The position numbers were made by a program, and so were the translations under genes. From Pseudomonadota bacterium (lineage in GTDB: Bacteria; Pseudomonadota; Alphaproteobacteria; Rhizobiales; Methylopilaceae), in the NCBI GenBank assembly GCA_023430145.1, contig JAEZCD010000163.1, positions 1-12,887 of the forward strand: a stretch of 12,887 nt of DNA, read 5' to 3'. Positions 1 to 8,209 of the stretch are shown in pieces; position 1 is the first letter of the stretch; each line of letters starts with the position of its first letter. Below the pieces are notes generated by a model, which was not told the DNA's origin, made no database searches, and saw only the letters and a program-made list of their open reading frames with translations.

Positions 1-406
1 AAGCGAGCCGCCGCCGCTGCCCGGCCGACAGGACCGAGGCCGGCAGCTCGAGCAGGCGCCCGAGCCCGAGCGCATCGAGCGCGGCGCCGACATCGCCCTC
101 GCCGCCGAGCATGTCGCGCCAGAAGACGAGGTTCTCGGCGACCGAGAGGGCGGCCTTCACGGCGTCGAGGTGGCCGACGAAATGCGCCTGCTCGCCGACC
201 GATCTCTCCGCATCGCCGCCGACGAGCGTGATGCTCCCCGACTCCAGTCGCAGCAGCCCGGCGATGAGGCGCAGAAGCGTCGACTTGCCGGCCCCGTTCG
301 GCCCGGTGACGAGCAGCGCGCGGCCACCCTCGAGGCGCGCGTCGACGCCGGCGAGCACCGGCCGGCCGCCACGCAGGCATCGCACATCCTCGACCATCAG
401 CCGCAT
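1..406 (-). CDS. ccmA: Heme exporter ATP-binding protein CcmA (partial, C-terminus beyond window)
   Basis: ATPase subunit of the CcmABCDE heme-handling system, which acts at the cytoplasmic face of the inner membrane in cytochrome c maturation. The minus-strand frame is open from the ATG at 406 to the window edge, giving about 135 residues of a protein that is usually about 200. Visible are a Walker A motif GPNGAGKST (residues 35-43), the Q-loop region around GEQAHFVGHLD (71-81), and the ABC signature LSAGQ (126-130) followed by RRR, a short form typical of CcmA. Walker B lies outside the window. GGAG sits a few bases upstream of the chosen ATG; a second ATG at 397 is possible. It is divergent from acnA, a neighbourhood known in rhizobia such as Bradyrhizobium. 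The frame is absent from a plain ORF scan because its stop is missing. Confidence 0.9.
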   Translation of the reverse strand, partial: MRLMVEDVRCLRGGRPVLAGVDARLEGGRALLVTGPNGAGKSTLLRLIAGLLRLESGSITLVGGDAERSVGEQAHFVGHLDAVKAALSVAENLVFWRDMLGGEGDVGAALDALGLGRLLELPASVLSAGQRRRLA

Positions 407-475
407 CGCCGGCTCCGGGAAACGCCGCGGGCGGCGGCCTCTTGCGGGCGACCTGCACTTCCTGTTTGGAACGGG

Positions 476-505
476 TTCAAGCAGGCGCCCATTCTGGTCT
501 ATATC
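476..505 (+). promoter_or_regulatory. Candidate acnA promoter
   Basis: TTCAAG (476-481), an 18-base spacer, then TATATC (500-505), the most AT-rich spot in the 177-base divergent gap between ccmA and acnA. It would give a leader of about 70 bases for acnA. It matches the sigma-70 consensus only loosely, and a ccmA promoter on the other strand was not convincing. Confidence 0.35.
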
Positions 506-583
506 GTGTGGGCACCCATTGCGAGGCTCGGCGCCGGCCTTCCCGACGCGACAGCACGCGACCTACCGAATGCGAGGATCCCC

Positions 584-3268
<2,685 letters not shown>

Positions 3269-3282
3269 GGCCGCGCCGCCAC

Positions 3283-3322
3283 GGGTCACCGACACGTGAG
3301 CGGAATAAAGCCGTCGTGACCC
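3283..3322 (+). repeat. Inverted repeat with nested hairpin downstream of acnA
   Basis: GGGTCAC (3283-3289) and GTGACCC (3316-3322) are perfect 7-base inverted arms. Inside them CGG and CCG can pair around the loop AATAAAG. It lies 14 bases after the acnA stop and about 50 before the next start. There is no T-tract, so it is a poor intrinsic terminator. It could be an RNA-stabilising hairpin or an operator for the DUF1223 gene. Confidence 0.45.
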
Positions 3323-3374
3323 CCGGGCCGCGGCGGCTGCGCTACATCTTTCGATGAAAGTCCCGGGAGCTCAC

Positions 3375-4109
3375 ATGAAAAGCGCCTTCGCCGGCCTCGC
3401 CGTATTGGCGCTGGCCGCCGGTTCAGCCGAAGCGGGTGAGAGCGGCAAGCCGCAGGCGGTGGTCGAGCTGTTCACCAGCCAGGGCTGCTCGTCCTGTCCG
3501 CCGGCCGACCATCTGCTCGGCGAGCTCGCACGCGATCCGAGCGTGATCGCGCTGACCCTTCCAGTCACCTATTGGGACTATCTCGGCTGGAAGGACACGC
3601 TCGGCTCGAAGGCGCATTCCGCGCGGCAGAAGGCCTATTCGATGGCGCGCGGCGACCGCAAGATTTATACGCCGCAGGTCATCGTCAACGGCATCGTGCC
3701 GGCCGTCGGCAACGATCCGGGCGCCGTCGACAAGGCGATCAAGGACGCCAAGAGCGATGCCGCGGGGCTCAGCGTCGAGGTCGCGGTCGAGGAGGACGAG
3801 GACCGCATCAAGGTGCGTGCCGGGGCTCCGGACGAGGGCGCCCCGACCGGGGAGATCTGGCTTCTCGCCACCGCCGCCGTGCGCGAGGTGACCATCGCCC
3901 GCGGCGAGAACCAGGGCCGCACCGTCCCTTACGTCAACGTCGTTCGCAAGATGACCCGTCTCGGGCCTTGGACCGGGAAGCCCTGCGCCTATTCGATCGG
4001 CAAGAGCGAGGCGCTCGCGCCGGACGGCGACGGCTATGTCGTGCTGGTACAGGAGGGGACCGGCGGCAAGCCTGGACGAATCCTCGGCGCCGCGCAGGCG
4101 CGTCGCTGA
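3375..4109 (+). CDS. DUF1223 family secreted thioredoxin-like protein
   Basis: The family is conserved in alphaproteobacteria and has no established function; the fold is thioredoxin-like. From the ATG at 3375 the product is 244 residues. It starts with a signal peptide (Lys2, hydrophobic stretch to about 16, likely cleavage after AEA at residue 20), so it is probably periplasmic. The family hallmark VELFTSQGCSSCPPAD follows, with a CxxC pair at Cys38 and Cys41. VTYWDYLGWKD and YTPQVIVNG are further family motifs. A third cysteine, Cys204, is near the C-terminus. I chose 3375 over the in-frame ATG at 3354 because GGGAG sits 6 bases before it and the signal peptide then begins directly. It lies 106 bases after acnA on the same strand and may be co-transcribed. 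A periplasmic thiol role is inferred from the CxxC and the export signal, and is not demonstrated. Confidence 0.9.
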   Translation: MKSAFAGLAVLALAAGSAEAGESGKPQAVVELFTSQGCSSCPPADHLLGELARDPSVIALTLPVTYWDYLGWKDTLGSKAHSARQKAYSMARGDRKIYTPQVIVNGIVPAVGNDPGAVDKAIKDAKSDAAGLSVEVAVEEDEDRIKVRAGAPDEGAPTGEIWLLATAAVREVTIARGENQGRTVPYVNVVRKMTRLGPWTGKPCAYSIGKSEALAPDGDGYVVLVQEGTGGKPGRILGAAQARR

Positions 4110-4233
4110 CCGAGCCGGTCGAACAAGACTCCAAGGGCCGACCGAGGAGGCATCCGGGTGGTCTTGGGGGCTGGGAGAGCCCCACCGGCCGAGCCCTTGG
4201 AGATCTGTAGGTTCCTCACCCTTCGCGGCGCGC
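4098..4233 (+). other. Nested long-range inverted repeat, possible structured RNA
   Basis: CTCCAAGGGC (4129-4138) and GCCCTTGGAG (4193-4202) are perfect 10-base inverted arms. The stem extends outward as AGA/TCT (4126-4128 with 4204-4206, one bulged A), then GAAC/GTTC (4121-4124 with 4211-4214). Inside it are CCGG-U/A-CCGG (4154-4159 with 4184-4188, one bulged G) and an apical stem GGGGCT/AGCCCC (4167-4172 with 4178-4183) around GGGAG. A further 9-base arm pair with one G-U (4098-4106 with 4225-4233) could close the whole rod, but it overlaps the end of the DUF1223 gene. There is no T-tract, so a terminator is unlikely. It could act as RNA on either strand. High GC makes some of these pairings cheap; the 10-base arms are the solid part. 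Confidence 0.5.
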
Positions 4234-4235
4234 GC

Positions 4236-4264
4236 TTGGCCGAACTCCGGCGGAAGCGTGATTC
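4236..4264 (+). promoter_or_regulatory. Candidate promoter of the DUF2794 gene with two GANTC sites
   Basis: TTGGCC (4236-4241), 17 bases, then TGATTC (4259-4264). The -10-like element overlaps a GANTC (CcrM) site at 4260-4264. The heptamer TGATTCT recurs 16 bases downstream (4275-4281), giving a second GANTC site at 4276-4280. The match to sigma-70 boxes is only fair. The coincidence with methylation sites is what makes it worth noting, since GcrA works at sigma-70 promoters carrying methylated GANTC. Confidence 0.35.
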
Positions 4265-4375
4265 TCGTGACCGATGATTCTGGTGTGCGCGGCGGCGGCG
4301 CGGCGGGCGCGTAACGCCGCGCTTGCACGAATCCCGGTCCGGCGCGATCATGACAGTCTCGCGAAGGAGGCGCGC

Positions 4376-4750
4376 TTGAGCGAAGTCGAGCCGATACCGT
4401 TTCCTCGGAGCCGTCCGGTAGCGGCGCCCGGCTCCGAGTTACCCGCCAGCGACCGCACCTCGTTCAACCGGCAGGAACTGCGCGACATCCTCGAAGTCTA
4501 CGGCCGCATGGTGGCCGCCGGGGAATGGCGCGACTACGCCATCGATCATCTCCGCGACAGCGCCATCTTCTCGGTCTTCCGGCGCTCCTGCGAGATGCCG
4601 CTCTACCGAATCGTCAAGAATCCGAAGCTCGCCCGCAAGCAGGGGGCCTACAGCGTCATCGCCCAGACCGGGCTGATCCTGAAGCGCGGCTCGGACCTCC
4701 GCCGCGTGCTCGCCTCCATCGATCGCCGGCTGCGGACGGTGGCGTCGTAA
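4376..4750 (+). CDS. DUF2794 family protein
   Basis: A small conserved alphaproteobacterial protein of unknown function, 124 residues from a TTG start. I chose TTG at 4376 because AAGGAGG ends 5 bases before it, the best ribosome binding site in the window, and the N-terminus then matches the family's usual size. The frame opens at an ATG at 4274 that has no such site. Residues 27-120 form the conserved part, beginning RTSFNRQEL and continuing with VYGRMVAAGEWRDYAID, FRRSCEMPLYRIVKNP and LKRGSDLRRVLASIDRRL. It is basic, has no signal peptide and no membrane segment, so it is probably cytoplasmic. Its presence after acnA and a DUF1223 gene is a recurrent neighbourhood in this order, from my knowledge of the family. 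No function should be assigned. Confidence 0.88.
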   Translation: MSEVEPIPFPRSRPVAAPGSELPASDRTSFNRQELRDILEVYGRMVAAGEWRDYAIDHLRDSAIFSVFRRSCEMPLYRIVKNPKLARKQGAYSVIAQTGLILKRGSDLRRVLASIDRRLRTVAS

Positions 4751-4753
4751 CTC

Positions 4754-4876
4754 TTCCCTCTCCCGTGGGGAGAGGGTGCCCGCGGAGCGGGCGGGTGAGG
4801 GGTTACGGAGCATCAGAACGAGCGCCGTACTCCCTCATCCGGCCGCTTCGCGGCCACCTTCTCCCGTGGGAGAAGG
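4754..4876. repeat. Mosaic palindromic intergenic repeat
   Basis: A symmetrical set of hairpins follows the DUF2794 gene: CCCTCTCCC/GGGAGAGGG (4756-4764 with 4768-4776), GCCCGC/GCGGGC (4778-4783 with 4787-4792), a long-range pair GGGTGAGGG with CCCTCATCC (about 4793-4840), GGCCGC/GCGGCC (4841-4846 with 4850-4855) and CCTTCTCCC/GGGAGAAGG (4857-4865 with 4868-4876). Elements of this kind, bounded by CCCTCTCCC and GGGAGAAGG, are widespread between genes in GC-rich proteobacteria. It lies between convergent genes. The last readable bases of the window (from 12828) repeat its first 12 bases. Confidence 0.85.
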
Positions 4877-4886
4877 AAAGCCCCAC

Positions 4887-4918
4887 AAAACAAAAGCCCC
4901 GGCCGAGGCCGGGGCTTT
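4887..4918 (-). terminator. Rho-independent terminator of the Bax inhibitor-1 family gene
   Basis: AAAGCCCCGGC (4893-4903) pairs with GCCGGGGCTTT (4908-4918) around a CGAG loop. Read on the minus strand the hairpin is followed by TTTTGTTTT (4895-4887), an excellent U-tract. It starts 28 bases after the stop of the minus-strand gene. In the plus direction there are only three T's, so it could also help stop plus-strand transcripts, but less well. Confidence 0.9.
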
Positions 4919-4946
4919 CGCGTTCAGTCCGACGTGGTCGGCGCGC

Positions 4947-5732
4947 TTACTCGCGGTTGCCGAACAGGCTGAGCAGCATCGTGAACAGGTTGATGAAGTT
5001 CAGATACAGGCTCAGCGCGCCCATGATGGCCTTGCGGCCGCTGAGCGTGCCGTCGTCATTGTAGTCGTACATCTCCTTGATGCGCTGCGTATCCCAGGCG
5101 GTGAGGCCGGAGAACACGAGCACGCCGACGCAGGAGATGATGAACTGCAGCGCCGAGCTGCCGAGGAACAGGTTCACCAGCGCGGCGATGATGATGCCGA
5201 ACAGGCCCATGATCAGGAACGAGCCGAACGCAGACAGGTCGCGCTTCGTCGTGTAGCCGTAGAGGCTCAGCGCGCCGAACGCGGCCGCCGTGATGAAGAA
5301 CACCCTGGCGATCGAGTCGTGCGTGTAGACGAGGAACAGCGACGACAGCGACAGGCCCATCAGGCCGGCGAAGATCCAGAAGGAGATCTGGGCCGCGCCG
5401 AGGCTCATCGAGTTCATGCGCGCCGACAGGAAGAACACCATGCCGAGCGGCGCCAGGATGACCACCCACTTCAGCGGGCTGGCGAACAGCGCATAGCCGA
5501 ACGACGTCAGCATGATGCCGTCGCGGATACGGCCGGCCGCATCCGCCGGATTGTCCGTCACGGCCATCATGTAGGCGCCGAGTGCGGCGAGGCCCGTGAA
5601 GGCCAGGCCGAGCGCCATGTAGTTGTAGACGCTCAGCATGTAGGACCGGAGGCCCTGGTCGATCACGCCTGCGTCCGCGCGCCCGACGGTCGTGCCGAAG
5701 CGGGGGTAAGCGTTGCGATCGTATTGCGACAT
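4947..5732 (-). CDS. Bax inhibitor-1/YccA (YbhL-type) family membrane protein
   Basis: Integral inner-membrane protein of the BI-1/TMBIM superfamily, 261 residues. Characterised bacterial relatives are a pH-gated Ca2+ leak channel (BsYetJ) and modulators of FtsH proteolysis (YccA); the exact role here is unknown. About seven hydrophobic segments are visible, near residues 31-57, 85-106, 115-135, 142-160, 168-190, 195-213 and 239-257. The conserved motif AWDTQ carries one of the aspartates that matter in the family. I chose ATG at 5732, giving MSQYDRNAYPRFG, over an upstream in-frame start at 5810 because homologues begin this way. Its ribosome site, GAGAGGG about 9 bases upstream, is only moderate. 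It lies downstream of gcrA on the same strand but 368 bases away, so it probably has its own promoter and leader. Confidence 0.94.
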   Translation of the reverse strand: MSQYDRNAYPRFGTTVGRADAGVIDQGLRSYMLSVYNYMALGLAFTGLAALGAYMMAVTDNPADAAGRIRDGIMLTSFGYALFASPLKWVVILAPLGMVFFLSARMNSMSLGAAQISFWIFAGLMGLSLSSLFLVYTHDSIARVFFITAAAFGALSLYGYTTKRDLSAFGSFLIMGLFGIIIAALVNLFLGSSALQFIISCVGVLVFSGLTAWDTQRIKEMYDYNDDGTLSGRKAIMGALSLYLNFINLFTMLLSLFGNRE

Positions 5733-5845
5733 CGGGAGGAACCCTCTCGTGCATATCTGTGAAAGGCTAGCTTTCCGGGCCTCAATATGGGGAAAAGCCC
5801 TATGCGCCACAAGAGCAAATCGGCCCCCGGCGCGGGGCTGGCGCG
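5733..5845 (-). promoter_or_regulatory. Structured leader region of the Bax inhibitor-1 gene (possible ybhL-type leader)
   Basis: An RNA motif named ybhL has been described upstream of ybhL-family genes in alphaproteobacteria (Corbino and colleagues), and this gene is of that family. The gap holds several hairpins: GAAAG/CTTTC around a 5-base loop (5761-5775), ATA-GGG/CCC-TAT with a 2-base bulge (5785-5803), and GCCCC/GGGGC (5823-5838). The ribosome site GAGAGGG is followed by CCTCCC, so it could be partly sequestered. I cannot recall the published consensus well enough to confirm the match, so membership is inferred from position and gene family. Confidence 0.4.
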
Positions 5846-5886
5846 ACTATTTCAAAGCAATTTCATCGGGTCCGAGGAGAAACTTA

Positions 5887-5900
5887 CCGTAACATTACGG
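5887..5900. promoter_or_regulatory. 14-bp palindrome, candidate operator
   Basis: CCGTAACATTACGG has perfect 6-base arms around CA. It is AT-richer than its surroundings and about 155 bases upstream of the Bax inhibitor-1 start, the only gene it could serve without lying inside another. The size and symmetry suit a dimeric regulator such as a TetR- or ArsR-type protein; no regulator gene is adjacent. Confidence 0.5.
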
Positions 5901-6100
5901 AGCCCGACCGGCGGCGGCGTCGGGACCCCGAAAGGGCCGTAGCAGGGCTCGGCTCCACGCTCGCAGGGCACCCGGACGTCCGCCGCCTCGAGCGGAATCC
6001 AATTCCCCTTCGCCGCCGGAGGAGGCCCGGTCCTCTCTCCCGATCGAGCCCGATCGAATCGGGGGAGGGCCAGTCCGAGGAGCAGGCCGGCCGGCCGCCG
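5901..6100. other. Gap downstream of gcrA without a recognised gene
   Basis: The rest of the 368-base gap is GC-rich and I see no credible small gene. It holds a hairpin CCCGAT/ATCGGG around CGA (6049-6063), starting 38 bases after the gcrA stop, and a direct repeat of CCCGATCGA (6039-6047 and 6049-6057). Two GANTC sites lie at 5995-5999 and 6056-6060. The hairpin lacks a T-tract, so it is at best a weak terminator or 3' stabiliser for gcrA. Confidence 0.5.
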
Positions 6101-6628
6101 CTAGCGGCCTGCCGGCGGTGCCGGGCGCCGCCGGCGCTCCACCGGCTGGTAGGCGAGCATCGCATGGTGCTGGCAGTAGGGACCGCTGCCCGTATTGACG
6201 CGCGCGCCGCAGAAGCGGAACTCCTCGCGGCCCGGATCGCCGAGCGGCCAGCGGCACATGTGCTCGCGCAGCTCCATCAGCGTCACCCGCTCGCAGACGA
6301 GCGGCACGAGCTCGGCCACCGGCGCCGGCTCGGCGCTCGGCATCGTATATGGCCTCTCCTCGGGCGTCGGCCGCAGCGCCAGCGCGCCGCTGCTGCGGAA
6401 CATCATCGGGCTCGGGCGCGTCTTGGCGGCCGGGGCCGGGCGCGGCTTGCGTGCCTTCAGCGCCGGGTTCGCGGCCGGCTTCTCACGGCCCGACAGGCCG
6501 AGGCGATGCACCTTGCCGATCACCGCGTTGCGCGTGACGCCGCCGAGCTCGGCGGCGATCTGGCTCGCGCTCAGCCCCTCCGCCCAGAGCTTCTTCAACA
6601 GTTCGACGCGCTCGTCTGTCCACGTCAT
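6101..6628 (-). CDS. gcrA: GcrA cell cycle regulator
   Basis: A sigma-70 cofactor that activates promoters carrying CcrM-methylated GANTC sites and controls cell-cycle genes in alphaproteobacteria. The product is 175 residues, close to the Caulobacter protein. Residues 1-47 form the helix-turn-helix DNA-binding part, starting MTWTDERVELLKKLW and containing GLSASQIAAELGGVTRNAV. A Pro/Ala/Arg-rich linker follows. The C-terminal sigma-binding part (about 118-160) contains MCRWPLGDP, FCGARV and YCQHH, with Cys125, Cys140 and Cys152 conserved in the family. I chose ATG at 6628 because AGGAGG lies about 7 bases upstream and family members begin with MTWT. The in-frame extension to 6733 is Arg-rich and unlike the family. 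It is divergent from argD, and the shared 342-base gap is rich in GANTC sites. Confidence 0.96.
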   Translation of the reverse strand: MTWTDERVELLKKLWAEGLSASQIAAELGGVTRNAVIGKVHRLGLSGREKPAANPALKARKPRPAPAAKTRPSPMMFRSSGALALRPTPEERPYTMPSAEPAPVAELVPLVCERVTLMELREHMCRWPLGDPGREEFRFCGARVNTGSGPYCQHHAMLAYQPVERRRRPAPPAGR

Positions 6629-6654
6629 GGGCCCCCTCCTGGCTCCGCGTCCGC

Positions 6655-6683
6655 CGAATCCGGGAGCGCGTCCGCTCCGACAA
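6655..6683 (-). promoter_or_regulatory. Candidate gcrA promoter overlapping a GANTC site and an inverted repeat
   Basis: On the minus strand, TTGTCG (6683-6678), 17 bases, then GATTCG (6660-6655). The -10-like element contains a GANTC site (6656-6660). The spacer holds a perfect inverted repeat, GGAGCG/CGCTCC (6663-6668 with 6673-6678), around CGTC, which could be an operator. The predicted start would leave a leader of about 20 bases. The boxes match the consensus only partly. Confidence 0.35.
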
Positions 6684-6756
6684 GGAGCAGGCCAAGCATG
6701 TCCCGCATTCGACCGAAGGAGCAGTCGCCGCACAAGGTGTCGTATTCGACGGAGCC

Positions 6757-6803
6757 GAGTCTACGCTACTGGTTGACTCGGGCGCAAGAGTCGGCGGCGA
6801 GTC
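6757..6803. promoter_or_regulatory. Cluster of four GANTC (CcrM methylation) sites
   Basis: GANTC occurs at 6757-6761, 6775-6779, 6788-6792 and 6799-6803. The first two form the arms of a perfect inverted repeat, CCGAGTC/GACTCGG, with 13 bases between. The last two are direct copies of GAGTCGGCGG set 11 bases apart, about one helical turn. Two more sites flank the cluster at 6656-6660 and 6860-6864. At this base composition roughly one site per 340 bases would be expected by chance. The location between gcrA and argD suggests methylation-dependent control. Confidence 0.65.
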
Positions 6804-6884
6804 GGCGGACGGCTTTTCCCCAACATGCGGTGCCTGTCGCCGGCGCGTGAGAAAACCGCGAGTCGATCCAAGGGCATAGGAGCG

Positions 6885-6913
6885 TTGACCATCGTGGGTG
6901 GGGTCCGTAAAAT
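6885..6913 (+). promoter_or_regulatory. argD operon promoter
   Basis: TTGACC (6885-6890), exactly 17 bases, then TAAAAT (6908-6913), a near-consensus sigma-70 promoter and the best in the window. Transcription would start near 6919-6922, about 50 bases before the argD ATG. A GANTC site (6860-6864) lies 20 bases upstream of the -35 box. Confidence 0.8.
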
Positions 6914-6923
6914 AGTTGCCTCT

Positions 6924-6952
6924 GTGCCGCTCTCGGGCGGCACTTTTGTTTT
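6924..6952 (+). terminator. Terminator-like hairpin in the argD leader
   Basis: GTGCCGC (6924-6930) and GCGGCAC (6937-6943) pair perfectly around TCTCGG and are followed by TTTTGTTTT (6944-6952), the same U-tract as in the terminator at 4887-4918. It begins only a few bases after the predicted start site of the argD promoter and ends 18 bases before the argD start codon. No upstream plus-strand gene needs it, so it is either an attenuator or a stabilising 5' hairpin. Confidence 0.7.
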
Positions 6953-6970
6953 CGAGCCCCCGTTCCGACC

Positions 6971-8209
6971 ATGGCCGAGATTTCGCCTGCGGGGTCCACG
7001 ACCCCATCCGCCCTCATGCCGACCTATGCCCGCGCCGATCTCGCCTTCGAGCGAGGCGAGGGCTGCTGGCTGATCGCGACCGACGGCGAGCGATATCTCG
7101 ATTTCTCCGGCGGCGTCGCCGTCAACGTGCTCGGCCACGCGCACCCGAAGCTGCTCGCGGCGCTCACCGAGCAGGCGGGCAAGGTCTGGCACGTCTCAAA
7201 CCTCTACCGCATCCCGGGCGGCGAGCGGCTCGCCGAGCGCCTCTGCGCGAACACGTTCGCGGACGTGGTGTTCTTCACCAATTCCGGCGCCGAGGCGATC
7301 GAGACCTCGATCAAGACGGCGCGCAAGTACCAGCACGCCAAGGGACATCCGGAGCGCTTCCGGGTCATCACCTTCGAGGGCGCCTTCCACGGCCGCACGC
7401 TCGCCACCATCGCGGCCGGCGGCCAGGCTAAATATCTCGAGGGCTTCGGGCCGAAGGTCGAGGGCTTCGACCAGGTGCCGTTCGGCGACCTCGAGGCGGC
7501 GGAGGCGGCGATCGGCCCCGAGACGGCGGCGATTCTCGTCGAGCCGATCCAGGGCGAGGGCGGCATCCGCGTCGCGCCGCCCGGCTTCCTCAAGGGCCTG
7601 CGGGCGCTCTGCGACGCGCACGGCCTGCTCCTGATCTTCGACGAGATCCAGTGCGGCATGGGCCGCACCGGCTACCTGTTCGCGCACCAGCGGCTCGGCG
7701 TCACCCCGGACATCATGGCGATCGCCAAGGGGATCGGCGGCGGCTTCCCGCTCGGCGCCTGCCTTTCGACGCGCGAGGCGGCGATCGGCATGACATACGG
7801 CACCCACGGCAACACCTTCGGCGGCAACCCGCTCGCCATGGCGGTCGGCAACGCCGTGCTCGACGTCATGCTGGAGGAGGGATTTCTCGAGCGCGCGCGC
7901 CACAACGCGCTGCTCTTGAAGCAGAAGCTCGCTTCCATCCAGGACCGCTACCCGGCGATCATCGCCGAGATCCGCGGCGAGGGCCTGATGCTCGGCCTGC
8001 GCACCCTCGTGCCGCTGCCTGAGTTCGTCGGCGCCCTGCGGGACGAGAAACTGCTCGCCGTGCCGGCCGGCGAGAGTGTGGCCCGTCTCTTGCCAGCCCT
8101 GATCATCGAGGAGGCCGAGATCGACGACGCGGTGGCGCGCATCGAGGCGGCCTGCGGGGCGCTCGACGCGAGGCTCCGCGCCGAGGTGCTGAAGGGAGCT
8201 GCGGAATGA
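6971..8209 (+). CDS. argD: Acetylornithine transaminase
   Basis: A PLP enzyme that converts N-acetylglutamate semialdehyde to N-acetylornithine in arginine synthesis; family members can also act as succinyldiaminopimelate aminotransferase in lysine synthesis. The 412 residues show the class III aminotransferase signatures: LDFSGGVAVNVLGHAHP near the N-terminus, TNSGAEA for cofactor phosphate binding, FHGRT, FDEIQCGMGRTG, the Schiff-base Lys253 in AIAKGIGGGFP, and GTHGNTFGGNPLA. The length is normal. No Shine-Dalgarno sequence precedes the ATG at 6971, and an in-frame ATG at 7016 (MPTYARADLAFERG) is a real alternative nearer the conserved core. The stop overlaps the argF start by 4 bases (ATGA), so the two are translationally coupled in an argD-argF-hslO operon. 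Confidence 0.96.
   Translation: MAEISPAGSTTPSALMPTYARADLAFERGEGCWLIATDGERYLDFSGGVAVNVLGHAHPKLLAALTEQAGKVWHVSNLYRIPGGERLAERLCANTFADVVFFTNSGAEAIETSIKTARKYQHAKGHPERFRVITFEGAFHGRTLATIAAGGQAKYLEGFGPKVEGFDQVPFGDLEAAEAAIGPETAAILVEPIQGEGGIRVAPPGFLKGLRALCDAHGLLLIFDEIQCGMGRTGYLFAHQRLGVTPDIMAIAKGIGGGFPLGACLSTREAAIGMTYGTHGNTFGGNPLAMAVGNAVLDVMLEEGFLERARHNALLLKQKLASIQDRYPAIIAEIRGEGLMLGLRTLVPLPEFVGALRDEKLLAVPAGESVARLLPALIIEEAEIDDAVARIEAACGALDARLRAEVLKGAAE

Noticed and set aside
170..583. N-terminal extension of the acnA frame back to 170
   Set aside because: It would overlap ccmA and has no aconitase similarity; GTG at 584 has a ribosome site and a family-like N-terminus.
4098..4233. 6S RNA or signal recognition particle RNA
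   Set aside because: The rod-like fold is suggestive, but I see no SRP apical motif, the length is short for 6S RNA, and to my knowledge 6S RNA genes in this order usually lie near zapA and a 5-formyltetrahydrofolate cyclo-ligase gene.
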